Shown here piece after piece: positions 51,676 to 60,722 of a stretch of 64,000 nucleotides of DNA (the first letter of the stretch is position 1; each line of letters starts with the position of its first letter). The DNA is from VAZQ01 sp963702695 (lineage in GTDB: Bacteria; Pseudomonadota; Alphaproteobacteria; Rhizobiales; Xanthobacteraceae). The DNA is taken from positions 160,608-224,607 of the forward strand of contig CAVPDS010000008.1 of assembly GCA_963702695.1 (NCBI GenBank), read 5' to 3'. A model generated the notes under the pieces. That model saw only the letters and a program-made list of their open reading frames with translations. It was not told the origin of the DNA and ran no database searches. The position numbers were made by a program, and so were the translations under genes.

Positions 51676-52743
51676 CTAAGCCACCTTGCTGGCGGTGGCA
51701 CCGAAGGCCTCCGGGTCGGCCTCGCTGATCACGCGATTGCGGCCGCAGCGCTTGGCGGCGTAGAGGCACTCGTCGGCGCGCTCGATCAGGCTCTGCGGCG
51801 TGTCGCCGTCACCGAGCACGGCGACCCCGATCGAGATCGTCACGCGGCCGAGATGCTCGCCGGTCGATCGTTTCATCAATTCCTTCGTCATCACGGCGCA
51901 CCGGATGTGATCGGCGACCGTGATCGCGGCGCGCAGTGCCGTATTGGGCAGCACCACCGCGAATTCCTCGCCGCCGTAGCGCGCCGCGATGTCCTGGCCT
52001 TTGACGTTCTGCTTCACCGACATGGCGACCAGCCGCAGCACCTGGTCGCCAGTCAGGTGCCCGTAACTGTCATTGAACCGCTTGAAGTGGTCCACGTCGG
52101 TCATCATCAGCGCCAGCGGCTCGTTTCTGAGCCGGGCTTCCGTGAGCGCCTTCAGCAGCGCTTCGTCGAAGAATTTGCGATTGGAGAGCGTGGTCAGCGG
52201 ATCGGTCCGGCTCTCGTTGCGTACCATTTCGAGATTCTGCTGGAGCTGCGTGATCTCCTGTTTGGAGGCGTTGAGCCGCGCTTCCAGGGCCTGGTTGTTC
52301 TGCTCCATCTCCCTGGTGGTCTGCACCAGGCTTTCGACGATCGCGCGCACCGCCCCCTCGTCGGACGCATGGCCGAGCTGCTGGCTCACATCCGCCAGGC
52401 TGTCGCCATAGCTCGACGCGTTGCCCGCGGCGGCGCCGATCATCGCCATAACCTGATCGATCTCGCCCATCACCTGGGAGCCGACATTGTCGATGCGCTC
52501 GCTGAGGCGGGCTACGGAAATATGAGTGTTGTGGATATGATCGATATCGCTATCGCTCAGCGATCCGTTGCGCGCCAGCGTTTCGTTGATCAACTGGTTG
52601 AGCGATGGATTGTAACCCGTTGCATAGCAGTACCAGATTTCGAAGTGGCGAGGGGAAGCCGGCTGACGCAGCGCCCGAATTTGCCCGAGCGCAATCTCGG
52701 CGAACGCCATGGTGCGTTCATGCTCGTCGGCAGGCGTATCCAT
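51676..52743 (-). CDS. Diguanylate cyclase (GGDEF domain)
   Basis: A 355-residue cytoplasmic protein. The N-terminal helical part (residues 1-135) has no recognised sensor domain. A coiled coil (about 140-178, rich in Gln and Glu) leads to the GGDEF domain, starting RTDPLTTLSNRKFFDEALLK, with active site ARYGGEEFAVVLPN at residues 257-261. GGEEF is a functional variant. The inhibitory I-site RxxD is replaced by KGQD at 248-251, so product inhibition may be weak. It makes cyclic di-GMP from GTP. It is convergent with trpE. Confidence 0.93.
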   Translation of the reverse strand: MDTPADEHERTMAFAEIALGQIRALRQPASPRHFEIWYCYATGYNPSLNQLINETLARNGSLSDSDIDHIHNTHISVARLSERIDNVGSQVMGEIDQVMAMIGAAAGNASSYGDSLADVSQQLGHASDEGAVRAIVESLVQTTREMEQNNQALEARLNASKQEITQLQQNLEMVRNESRTDPLTTLSNRKFFDEALLKALTEARLRNEPLALMMTDVDHFKRFNDSYGHLTGDQVLRLVAMSVKQNVKGQDIAARYGGEEFAVVLPNTALRAAITVADHIRCAVMTKELMKRSTGEHLGRVTISIGVAVLGDGDTPQSLIERADECLYAAKRCGRNRVISEADPEAFGATASKVA

Positions 52744-52833
52744 CCGTCACCCCGCCCGCCGGCAACGGCCCGCGGCCTACCCGATTGAGCAATTCTTGGC
52801 GGGCGGCGTAGTGCCCCGACCCTGAGCCCCAAC

Positions 52834-52853
52834 TCTGTACGCTATTCTACAGA
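52834..52853. promoter_or_regulatory. Inverted repeat TCTGTA-N8-TACAGA
   Basis: A perfect 6-base dyad with 8-base spacer, about 91 bases upstream of the diguanylate cyclase start. It may be an operator or chance; no second copy was noticed in the window. Confidence 0.25.
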
Positions 52854-52921
52854 CGTGAAAGGCGAGTAAACGGCCGGCTTTATCGTACTGAAACTCCAGT
52901 AGATACCGGTCACCGGGGCGG

Positions 52922-54298
52922 TCAGGCTTTCACCCGGACCGGCCGCAACAGGAAGGCCGGCAGATGAGAAATGCTGTCGTCTGATCGCGGAGGAACTTTC
53001 GCCGGTGCCGGACGGCGAGTGCGGGCGTCTTCGATGCGCGCGACTGGAGCTGGCGCATGCTCGCGGCGCGGCTCAGGCGCGTGCTCGCGGCGCGGTTCGC
53101 GTTGCCCACGCCGCGGCGCGGTTCGCGAGTGGCGGTGCTCGTCGGATGGTTGAGTTGCGCTCTCGCTCGGTCGTGGTGGCTCACTCATCCAGGGAATGCT
53201 CTGACCGATCAGGCTCTCGATGGCGGCCAGCGACTTGCGGTCCGCGGGCGAGACAACCGTGATGGCCGTCCCGGTGAGCCCGGCGCGGCCCGTTCGCCCG
53301 ATGCGATGCACGTAATCATCAGCATGATGCGGAACGTCGAAATTGAACACGTGGCTGACCGCGGGAATATCCAGTCCGCGCGCGGCGACATCGGAGGCCA
53401 CCAGCAGCGACACCTCGCCCTTGCGGAACGAGTCCAGCGCTGCCATGCGGGCCGGCTGGTCCAAGTCGCCATGCAACGCGGCCGCGCTGAAGCCGTGGCG
53501 GACCAGCGATCGATGCAGCAGCGCGACTTCGCGCTTGCGGTTGCAGAATATGATCGCGTTCTTGAAGCTGTCGGCGGAGCGGATCAGATGGCGGAGCGTG
53601 TCGCGCTTCTCGTGCGGCTCGCCGCCAGTTTTGGCGAGCAGTTGGGTGGTGGTCGCGACGGTCGTCGCGGGGCGCGACACCTCGACCTTCACCGGATTGT
53701 GCAGGAATTGTTCGGTGATGCGCCGGATCTCGGGTGGCATGGTGGCGGTGAAGAACAACGTCTGCCGGGTGAACGGCACCAGCTTGCAGATGCGCTCGAT
53801 GTCCGGGATGAAGCCCATGTCGAGCATCCGATCCGCCTCGTCGATGACGAGGAGCTCGACACCACTCATCAGCAAGCGGCCGCGCTCGAAATGATCAAGC
53901 AGGCGGCCCGGCGTGGCGATCAGAACATCGACGCCGCGTGTGAGCTTGGTATCCTGGTCGTCGAACGAGACGCCGCCGATCAGCAGCGCGACGTTGAGCT
54001 TGTGATTGACGCCGTATTTGACGAAGCTCTCCTCCACCTGCGCCGCCAGTTCGCGCGTCGGTTCGAGGATGAGTGTACGCGGCATGCGGGCGCGGGGGCG
54101 GCCGTGCTCCAGCATGGTGAGCATCGGCAGCGTGAAGGCCGCGGTCTTGCCGGTGCCGGTCTGTGCGATACCGAGCACGTCGCGACGGGCGAGAACGTGG
54201 GGGATCGCTTGTTCTTGGATAGGGGTGGGAGCGGGGTAGCCGGCCGCTTTGACTGCGGCGAGAACCTTGTCGGACAAGCCGAGCTTGGAAAAAGGCAT
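52922..54298 (-). CDS. DEAD-box RNA helicase (RhlE-like)
   Basis: The start at 54298 gives 458 residues. Motifs: Q-motif around GYPAPTPIQEQAIPHVL, motif I AQTGTGKTAAF, Ia PTRELAAQVEE, II VIDEADRMLDMGF, III FFTATMPPEIRR, IV IIFCNRKREVALLH, V VASDVAARGLDIP, VI DYVHRIGRTGRAG. The C-terminal tail (from about residue 375) is Arg/Pro/Glu/His-rich with repeated RREHAPEP units, typical of RhlE-type RNA-binding tails. It unwinds RNA duplexes in ribosome assembly or cold adaptation. Longer upstream starts would add non-conserved sequence. Confidence 0.94.
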   Translation of the reverse strand: MPFSKLGLSDKVLAAVKAAGYPAPTPIQEQAIPHVLARRDVLGIAQTGTGKTAAFTLPMLTMLEHGRPRARMPRTLILEPTRELAAQVEESFVKYGVNHKLNVALLIGGVSFDDQDTKLTRGVDVLIATPGRLLDHFERGRLLMSGVELLVIDEADRMLDMGFIPDIERICKLVPFTRQTLFFTATMPPEIRRITEQFLHNPVKVEVSRPATTVATTTQLLAKTGGEPHEKRDTLRHLIRSADSFKNAIIFCNRKREVALLHRSLVRHGFSAAALHGDLDQPARMAALDSFRKGEVSLLVASDVAARGLDIPAVSHVFNFDVPHHADDYVHRIGRTGRAGLTGTAITVVSPADRKSLAAIESLIGQSIPWMSEPPRPSESATQPSDEHRHSRTAPRRGQREPRREHAPEPRREHAPAPVARIEDARTRRPAPAKVPPRSDDSISHLPAFLLRPVRVKA

Positions 54299-54522
54299 GT
54301 AACCTCGAGTCGGGGCCGCCTGATTAACAATCCGCGCGGGAGAACGGAGAAAACCCGGATTACGCGAAGCGGCAGCCCAATGTGGCAATCAATCCGTTTG
54401 TCGGGAACATAGGCAGAATGGGCCTGAAGTCAATCCTTTTGCAGTGCAGCAAGTCGACAGGATTGCTAATTTTTTCGCGCTGAACCCGTCGCGAAACCGT
54501 CATTGAGCAGCCGGAGAAAGTC

Positions 54523-55224
54523 ATGGCCGATGCCCTTCCGACCGTCTTTGTTCCCGGATTGCTGTGCAGCGCACGGCTTTATGGGCCACAAATCCCGGTC
54601 CTGTGGGGCTTCGGTCCCATTATGGTCGCAGACCACACGCGGGACGACGACGTGGCCGCGTTGGTCGACCGAATTCTGGCTGATGCGCCCCCACGTTTTG
54701 CGCTCATCGGGCTCTCGATGGGTGGCTATGTTGCCCTCGAGGTCATGCGCCAAGCCCCGAATCGGGTGACCAAGCTCGCCTTGCTCGATACCACCGCCCG
54801 TCCGGATACCCCCGAACAGAGCGAGCGCCGGCAGCGGCTGATCGGACTAGCGCAAAGCGGGAAGCTCGCGGAAGTTGTCGAAGTCCTGATCCCTGCGTTC
54901 CTGCACCGCCGGCGTCAGCAGGACCCGGAGCTGCGGCGCGTCATCAGGACCATGGCGGACGAGACCGGGCCGGAGGCGTTCGTGCGCCAGCAGCGTGTGA
55001 TCATCGGGCGGCCGGACTCTCGCCCGTCGCTGGCAGCAATTCGCTGTCCCACGTTGGTGCTGGTCGGGGAGGGCGACGAACTGACACCACCGGCGCTGAG
55101 CCAGGAGATCGCGGCCGGAATTCCTGGCGCGCGGCTCGTGGTTGTCCCCGACAGCGGGCACTTGTCGACGCTGGAGCAGCCGGAGCAAGTGACCGAGGCG
55201 CTGATGCAATGGATTGCGGCGTGA
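54523..55224 (+). CDS. Alpha/beta hydrolase
   Basis: A 233-residue cytoplasmic hydrolase: FVPGLLCSARLYGPQ (oxyanion region), FALIGLSMGGYVALEVM with nucleophile Ser65, LVGEGDELTPPALSQEI with the acid residue, and VPDSGHLSTLEQPEQVTEAL with the catalytic His. The family includes carboxylesterases, thioesterases and BioH/MhpC-like enzymes; no specific substrate can be assigned. Its stop is 19 bases before the cystathionine beta-synthase start, so it is probably in that operon. Confidence 0.87.
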   Translation: MADALPTVFVPGLLCSARLYGPQIPVLWGFGPIMVADHTRDDDVAALVDRILADAPPRFALIGLSMGGYVALEVMRQAPNRVTKLALLDTTARPDTPEQSERRQRLIGLAQSGKLAEVVEVLIPAFLHRRRQQDPELRRVIRTMADETGPEAFVRQQRVIIGRPDSRPSLAAIRCPTLVLVGEGDELTPPALSQEIAAGIPGARLVVVPDSGHLSTLEQPEQVTEALMQWIAA

Positions 55225-55243
55225 GGCGCAGTATAGTGCGGCC

Positions 55244-56614
55244 ATGGCCTCCGTCCTCGATCTCATCGGCAACACGCCGCTCGTAGAAGTCACGCGGATC
55301 GAGCGCGGCCCGTGCCGGCTTTTCCTCAAGCTGGAAAGCGCGAACCCTTCCGGCTCGCTCAAGGATCGTCCGGCGCGCGCGATGATCGAGGCCGCCGAGG
55401 CCGACGGGCGGCTGAAGCCCGGCGGCACCATCGTCGAGGCGACCGCCGGAAATACCGGGCTTGGGCTGGCGCTGGTCGGCGGCCGCAAGGGCTACCGCAT
55501 TCTGCTGGTGGTCCCCGACAAGATGGCGCGCGAGAAGGTCCTGCATGCGCAGGCCATGGGCGCCGAGGTCATCATCGCGCGTTCCGACGTCGGGAAAGGT
55601 CATCCCGACTATTACCAGGACCGCGCCGAGGCGTTCGCGCGCTCGACGCCCGGTGCGATCTTCATCAATCAGTTCGCCAATCCCGCCAATCCGCTGGCGC
55701 ACGAGATGACGACCGGGCCTGAGATCCTGCAGCAGATGGATGGCGAGGTGGATGCGGTCGTGGTTGGCGTCGGCTCCGGCGGGATGCTCACGGGCATCGG
55801 GCGCTTCATGCGCAAGGCGTCGCCCAAGACCGCGATGATTCTCGCTGACCCGCAAGGCTCGATCCTCGCGCCCTATGTGCAGACCGGCCGGATGACGCCA
55901 GTGGGAAGCTGGGCGGTTGAAGGCATCGGCGAAGATTTCATTCCGCCCAATGCCGATCTCGGTCTGGTGTCGCAAGCCTACGCGATCCCCGATCCCGAAA
56001 GCTTTGCCGCCTCGCGTGAACTGCTGCGCGCCGAGGGCATTCTCGCCGGTTCTTCGTCAGGCACGCTGCTGGCGGCGGCGTTGCGCTATTGCCGCGCGCA
56101 AGCATCGCCCAAGCGGGTGGTCAGCCTGGTCTGCGATTCCGGGGCGAAATATCTCTCCAAGGTGTTCAATCCGAGTTTCCTCGCGCAGGAGGGCTGGACC
56201 CATCCGGACCGCCACGGCACCGTGCGCGACGTCGTCATCAATCGCGTGAGTGAGGGCACCGCCATCGTGGTGCGTCCGCAGGACAATTTGCGCGCGGTAT
56301 TCGCGCGCTTTCGCTCGACCGGCGTTTCGCAGCTTCCCGTGATCGACGAGCGCGGCCATGTCGTGGGACTGGTCGATGAGAGCGATGTGCTTGCCGTGTT
56401 GCTGACCGAACCGGAAGGCGCCAACAAGGTGTTCGAACGGCCGGTGCAGGACGTGATGGTCACACGGGTCGAAACCGTCTCGGCCGACGCGCCGATCGCT
56501 GATCTGGTCCCGTTGTTCCGCAAGGACTACATCGCGATCGTCATGGACGGCGGTGAATTCCTCGGCGTTGCGACTCGGCTCGACCTGATCAACTACTTCC
56601 GCATCGCGCCGTGA
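55244..56614 (+). CDS. Cystathionine beta-synthase (with C-terminal CBS domain pair)
   Basis: The 456-residue PLP enzyme begins MASVLDLIGNTPLVEVTRIE. PLP Lys40 lies in ANPSGSLKDRPARAM. The phosphate-binding loops are EATAGNTGLGLALVGGRKGY and VVGVGSGGMLTGIGRFM. After about residue 325 come two CBS domains (TAIVVRPQDNLRAVFARFRS and VQDVMVTRVETVSADAPIA) that in other members bind adenosyl ligands and regulate activity. It condenses homocysteine with serine to cystathionine. Together with the following gene it forms a reverse transsulfuration path from methionine to cysteine. Cysteine synthase is a less likely alternative because of the CBS tail. Confidence 0.92.
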   Translation: MASVLDLIGNTPLVEVTRIERGPCRLFLKLESANPSGSLKDRPARAMIEAAEADGRLKPGGTIVEATAGNTGLGLALVGGRKGYRILLVVPDKMAREKVLHAQAMGAEVIIARSDVGKGHPDYYQDRAEAFARSTPGAIFINQFANPANPLAHEMTTGPEILQQMDGEVDAVVVGVGSGGMLTGIGRFMRKASPKTAMILADPQGSILAPYVQTGRMTPVGSWAVEGIGEDFIPPNADLGLVSQAYAIPDPESFAASRELLRAEGILAGSSSGTLLAAALRYCRAQASPKRVVSLVCDSGAKYLSKVFNPSFLAQEGWTHPDRHGTVRDVVINRVSEGTAIVVRPQDNLRAVFARFRSTGVSQLPVIDERGHVVGLVDESDVLAVLLTEPEGANKVFERPVQDVMVTRVETVSADAPIADLVPLFRKDYIAIVMDGGEFLGVATRLDLINYFRIAP

Positions 56615-56657
56615 CGCAGGGTATGCTGGACGCTCTTCCGTCATGACCGGGCTCGTC

Positions 56658-56735
56658 CCGGCCATCCACGCCCTCACCCTGACCCTCCCCCGCAAGCGGG
56701 GGAGGGACGAGAGAGGGTAAGGCGTGGATGGCCGG
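56658..56735. repeat. Nested palindromic element between the transsulfuration genes
   Basis: Outer arms CCGGCCATCCACGCC (56658-56672) and GGCGTGGATGGCCGG (56721-56735) are exact complements. Inside, CCCTCCCCCGC (56683-56693) and GCGGGGGAGGG (56696-56706) form a second stem. The whole folds as one long interrupted hairpin in the 161-base gap between the two genes. The motifs occur as dispersed REP-like elements in related genomes; here it may attenuate or protect the transcript. Confidence 0.7.
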
Positions 56736-56775
56736 TATAAGCCGGCCATGGCGGGTTCTTCTCTCAGAGGCTTGC

Positions 56776-57930
56776 ATGAACACCAATCTTGATTTCTCCA
56801 CCCGCTGCGTTCACGCCGGGCAGGAGCCCGACCCGACCACCGGCGCGGTGATGACGCCGATCTATACGACCTCGACCTATGTTCAGCAGAGCCCCGGCGT
56901 GCACAAGGGCTACGACTACGCGCGCACCAAGAACCCGACGCGCATGGCGTTCGAGCGCTGCATCGCCGACCTCGAAGGCGGCCGCGCCGGCTTTGCCTTC
57001 GCCTCCGGTCTTGCCGCGATCGCGACCACGCTCGAGTGCCTCGATCACGGTTCGCATATCGTTGCGGTCGACGATCTCTACGGCGGAACGCGGCGGCTGT
57101 TCGAGCGCGTGCGCAAGCGCTCGGCCGGGATCGAAATGAGCTACGTCGATCTCACTGACGCCGAGGCGCTGGAAGCCGCGATCCGGCCGAACACCAAGCT
57201 CGTGTGGATCGAGACGCCGACCAATCCGCTGCTCAAGCTCATCGATCTCGACCGCATCGCCGCGACCGCGAAGCGCCGCGGCGTCTGGGCCGCCGCCGAC
57301 AACACCTTCGCGAGCCCTTATATCCAGCGGCCGCTCGAACACGGTTTCGATCTGGTGGTGCACTCGACCACGAAATATCTCAACGGCCATTCCGACATGA
57401 TCGGCGGCGTCGCCGTGGTGGGAGACAACGAGGAACTGCGCGAACGGCTTGCCTTCCTGCAGAACGCCGTCGGCGCCATCCAGGGGCCGTTTGACTCGTT
57501 TCTCGCCTTGCGCGGCCTCAAGACGCTGGCGCTGCGCATGGAACGGCACTGCGCGTCGGCGCTGAAGATCGCGCAATGGCTCGAACGGCACGCGAAGGTG
57601 AGGCGGGTGTTCTATCCCGGGCTGACCAGCCACCCGCAGCATGCCGTCGCGAAGAAACAGATGCGCGCGTTCGGCGGCATGATCTCGGCCGAACTGAAGT
57701 GCGATCTCGAAGACACCAAGCGCTTCCTCGAGCGCTGCCGGCTGTTTGCCCTGGCGGAAAGCCTCGGCGGCGTCGAGAGCCTGATCGAGCATCCCGCGCT
57801 GATGACCCACGGCTCGGTGCCCGCGGACGTGCGCGTGACGCTCGGCATCAACGACGGCCTCGTACGATTGTCCGTCGGCATCGAGGATCCCGACGATCTG
57901 ATCGCGGACCTCTCCGCGGCGCTCGGCTGA
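56776..57930 (+). CDS. Cystathionine gamma-lyase / gamma-synthase family enzyme
   Basis: A 384-residue PLP protein of the Cys/Met metabolism family: FSTRCVHAGQEPDPTTGAVM, YDYARTKNPTRMAFERCIAD, SGLAAIATTLECLDHGSH, ETPTNPLLKLIDLDRIA and the PLP lysine in LVVHSTTKYLNGHSDMIGG (Lys200). The position after cystathionine beta-synthase favours gamma-lyase (cystathionine to cysteine, ammonia and 2-oxobutyrate); gamma-synthase or beta-lyase cannot be excluded from sequence alone. The ATG at 56776 has AGAGG upstream. pobA follows at 14 bases. Confidence 0.9.
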   Translation: MNTNLDFSTRCVHAGQEPDPTTGAVMTPIYTTSTYVQQSPGVHKGYDYARTKNPTRMAFERCIADLEGGRAGFAFASGLAAIATTLECLDHGSHIVAVDDLYGGTRRLFERVRKRSAGIEMSYVDLTDAEALEAAIRPNTKLVWIETPTNPLLKLIDLDRIAATAKRRGVWAAADNTFASPYIQRPLEHGFDLVVHSTTKYLNGHSDMIGGVAVVGDNEELRERLAFLQNAVGAIQGPFDSFLALRGLKTLALRMERHCASALKIAQWLERHAKVRRVFYPGLTSHPQHAVAKKQMRAFGGMISAELKCDLEDTKRFLERCRLFALAESLGGVESLIEHPALMTHGSVPADVRVTLGINDGLVRLSVGIEDPDDLIADLSAALG

Positions 57931-57944
57931 GAAAGGATCACCGT

Positions 57945-59126
57945 GTGGCGACGTCAATGCGCACCCAGGTCGGGATCGTCGGCGCCGGGCCGGCCGGGCT
58001 CATGCTTTCGCATCTTCTGCATCGCGCCGGCATCGAGACGGTCATCATCGAGAACCGCAGCCGCGATTACATCGAGAGCCGCGTGCGGGCTGGCCTGATC
58101 GAGCATTGGGCGAGCGATCTCCTGATCGAGACCGGCGTCGGTGCGCGCATGCAGCGCGAAGCGATGTTCCATAACGGAGTTTACTTCTGCTTCGGCGGCG
58201 CGCTGCATTACATCGATTTCCGCGCGCTCATCGGCAAGGGCGTCACCATCTACGGCCAGCAGGAAGTGGTGAAGGACCTGATCGAGCGGCGGCTCACCGA
58301 CGGCGGCCGGATACTGTTCGAGGTCACCGACGTGAGCGTCCACGACTTTGCGGGGACGCTTCCCAAGATCCGCTTCATGCAGAATGGCCACGAGCATGAG
58401 CTCGCCTGCGATTTCATCGGCGGTTGCGATGGCTTTCATGGCATCTGCCGGCCGAGCGTGCCCGAAGGCGTGCTGACCGCCTATGACCGCGAATATCCGT
58501 TCGGCTGGCTCGGCATCCTGTCGGAGTCACCGGCACCGGAGGACGAACTGATCTACGCCTATCACGATCGCGGCTTCGCGCTCTATTCCATGCGCGGCCC
58601 GAACGTTGCGCGGCTCTACGTCCAGTGCGCGCCCGACGACGATATCGACAACTGGCCCGACGCGCGCGTGTGGAAGGAACTGCATGCGCGGCTCGGCGGA
58701 ACGCGCCCGCTCGCCGAAGGGGCGCTGCTGCAGAAGGGCGTCACCGCGATGCGCAGCTTCGTGGTCGAGCCGATGCAGCACGGACGCCTGTTCCTGGCCG
58801 GCGATGCCGCGCACATCCAGCCGCCGACCGGGGCCAAGGGCATGAACCTCGCCATTGCCGATGTGGCAGTGCTGGCGCGCGCGATCACGGAATTCTATCG
58901 CGCCGGCCGCAATGACCTGCTGGAGCGCTATTCGGTGACCTGTCTGCGGCGTGTGTGGAAGGCGCAGCGCTTCTCCTGGTGGATGACGCAGATGCTGCAT
59001 CTGCATCCGACCCACAACGCCTTCGACCGCAAGCGCCAGCTCGCCGAGCTCGACTACGTGACGAGCTCGGAGGCCGGCGCTCGCTCGCTGGCGGAAAACT
59101 ACGTCGGCCTGCCAGTGGAGATGTGA
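57945..59126 (+). CDS. pobA: 4-hydroxybenzoate 3-monooxygenase
   Basis: A 393-residue FAD enzyme. Signature blocks: MRTQVGIVGAGPAGLMLSHL (FAD), RVRAGLIEHWASDLLIETGV, DFIGGCDGFHGICRPSVPEG (DG motif) and LFLAGDAAHIQPPTGAKGMN (GD motif). It uses NADPH and O2 to make protocatechuate from 4-hydroxybenzoate. A GTG start at 57945 is preferred because AAAGGA lies at proper distance; the ATG four codons on is the alternative. It follows the transsulfuration gene closely. The usual pobR regulator and the pca genes are not in the window. Confidence 0.94.
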   Translation: MATSMRTQVGIVGAGPAGLMLSHLLHRAGIETVIIENRSRDYIESRVRAGLIEHWASDLLIETGVGARMQREAMFHNGVYFCFGGALHYIDFRALIGKGVTIYGQQEVVKDLIERRLTDGGRILFEVTDVSVHDFAGTLPKIRFMQNGHEHELACDFIGGCDGFHGICRPSVPEGVLTAYDREYPFGWLGILSESPAPEDELIYAYHDRGFALYSMRGPNVARLYVQCAPDDDIDNWPDARVWKELHARLGGTRPLAEGALLQKGVTAMRSFVVEPMQHGRLFLAGDAAHIQPPTGAKGMNLAIADVAVLARAITEFYRAGRNDLLERYSVTCLRRVWKAQRFSWWMTQMLHLHPTHNAFDRKRQLAELDYVTSSEAGARSLAENYVGLPVEM

Positions 59127-59174
59127 GATCGCCGCAGCTCGCGTCGAAGCGGAATCTGGCCATCACTCCGCTCG

Positions 59175-59250
59175 TCCCCGCTAGCGGGGATCCAAGGCGA
59201 CAAGCTCGACCATTCGTGCAAGCACTCTGGATTCCCGCTTGCGCGGGAAT
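59175..59250. repeat. Pair of REP-like hairpins between convergent genes
   Basis: TCCCCGCTAGCGGGGA (59175-59190) is a perfect palindrome. ATTCCCGC-TTGC-GCGGGAAT (59231-59250) is a perfect 8-base stem with a 4-base loop. Both are of the common alphaproteobacterial REP type (CGGGAAT core), spaced about 40 bases. They lie between the convergent pobA and POT transporter genes and may stop transcription in both directions. Confidence 0.7.
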
Positions 59251-59292
59251 GAGCGGAACCGCGCAGTCGATCGACTGAAGAGATACGGCCGT

Positions 59293-60693
59293 CTAATCAT
59301 TCAGCACGGCGCGCAGCGGCCGGCTGAGCAGCCAAATGATCACACCGGCGGTAGCGGGGACGGCCGCGATCATCAGGAAGAAGTTCGTCTTGTCCATGGT
59401 GCTCCAGAAGCTGCCGAGCCAGCCGGCGAGGAAATTACCGAGGAAACTGGTCGCAAGCCACACGCCCATCAGCATCGACACCATGCGCAGCGGCGCCACC
59501 TTCGACACCAGCGAGAGGCCGATCGGCGAGAGATAGAGCTCACCGATCGTGATGACGATAAAATAAACGAACAGCCAGAGCCAGTTCGCCTCGTCGCCGG
59601 CCGCAAACCAGGCGGCGAGCGCCATGATGAGATAGGAGGCGGCGCACAGGAAGCAGCCGAACGCCATCTTGCCGACCGTCGACGGTTCCGTTCCGCGTTC
59701 GGCCCGGCGCGCCCATAGGCTGATGACGAACGGCGTGAAGGCGAAGATCATGAACGGGTTGAAGGCTTGGAACCAGGTGGTGGGGATTTCGCCGTGCCAG
59801 ACCAGCAAATCGATGGTGCGGTCGGTGTGATCGTCGGCCCACAGCGCAATCGTATTGCCCTGCTGCTCGTAGGCTGCCCAGAACAGCGTTACCGGCACGA
59901 AGAGAACGATCAGCGCCAGCACCGATTGCCATTCAGCGCGCGTGAGCGGCAGTTTTTCCTCGTTCGGCACCTTCACCTTGTGCAGTTCATCCGGCGGCAA
60001 GGAGCGCGAGCGCAACGCGAAGAGATAGATCACGAGGGCGAGCGTCATCCCGACCCCGGCCGCGGCAAATCCGTAGTGCCAGCCGACTTCCTGTCCAAGG
60101 GTGCCGCAAACCAACGGCGAGAAGAATGCGCCGAGATTGATCCCCACGTAGAAGATTGAATAGGCGCGGTCGCGGCGCGGGTCCCCGTGCGCATAAAGGC
60201 CGCCGACTTGCGCCGACATGTTCGGCTTGAAGGCGCCGTTGCCGACGATGAGCGTCAGGAGCGCCAACAGGAACAACGGCTCGAAGGCCATCATGAAATG
60301 GCCGATCGCCATCAGGGTCGCGCCGATGATGATGGTGCGGTGCTGGCCGAGCACACGGTCGGCGATGATCCCGCCGATCATTGGCGTGAAGTAGACGAGA
60401 CCGGTGTAGAGCCCATAGATTTGCGAGGCGAACGGCTGGGTGCCAAGTGGTCCCGACATCGCCTCCAGCGCGCGCCTCAGCGCGGCGAGGCCGATCACCG
60501 TATCGGCGTGTTCGGGCAGCAGCAGATATCTCACCATGTAGAGGACGAGAAGCGCACGCATGCCGTAGTAGGAGAAGCGCTCCCACATCTCGGTCGCGAA
60601 CAGAAACGAGAGCCCGCGCGGGTGGCCGAGGAACGTAGCCTCGGCGGGAGCGAGCAGGGGCGCGCCGCTTTGGTCAGTGCTGGTAACGGCCAT
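59293..60693 (-). CDS. POT/PTR2-family proton-coupled peptide transporter
   Basis: The 466-residue inner-membrane protein with about 12-14 helices starts MAVTSTDQ, after GAGGGGAAAG. The N-terminal family motif is FLFATEMWERFSYYGMRALL (ExxER proton site). FTPMIGGIIADRVLGQHRTI and FSIFYVGINLGAFFSPLVCG (read YSIFYVGINLGAFF) match PTR2 signatures, as does AAYEQQGNTIALWADD in the second half. It imports di- or tripeptides with protons. It follows the ornithine-cyclodeaminase-family gene by 29 bases on the same strand. Confidence 0.92.
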   Translation of the reverse strand: MAVTSTDQSGAPLLAPAEATFLGHPRGLSFLFATEMWERFSYYGMRALLVLYMVRYLLLPEHADTVIGLAALRRALEAMSGPLGTQPFASQIYGLYTGLVYFTPMIGGIIADRVLGQHRTIIIGATLMAIGHFMMAFEPLFLLALLTLIVGNGAFKPNMSAQVGGLYAHGDPRRDRAYSIFYVGINLGAFFSPLVCGTLGQEVGWHYGFAAAGVGMTLALVIYLFALRSRSLPPDELHKVKVPNEEKLPLTRAEWQSVLALIVLFVPVTLFWAAYEQQGNTIALWADDHTDRTIDLLVWHGEIPTTWFQAFNPFMIFAFTPFVISLWARRAERGTEPSTVGKMAFGCFLCAASYLIMALAAWFAAGDEANWLWLFVYFIVITIGELYLSPIGLSLVSKVAPLRMVSMLMGVWLATSFLGNFLAGWLGSFWSTMDKTNFFLMIAAVPATAGVIIWLLSRPLRAVLND

Positions 60694-60722
60694 GCTTTCC
60701 CCTCGGCGGCGCGTGCGCCCGA

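Noticed and set aside
53057..54412. 451-codon open frame opposite the DEAD-box helicase
   Set aside because: All eight helicase motifs are on the minus strand; this frame is a mirror product.
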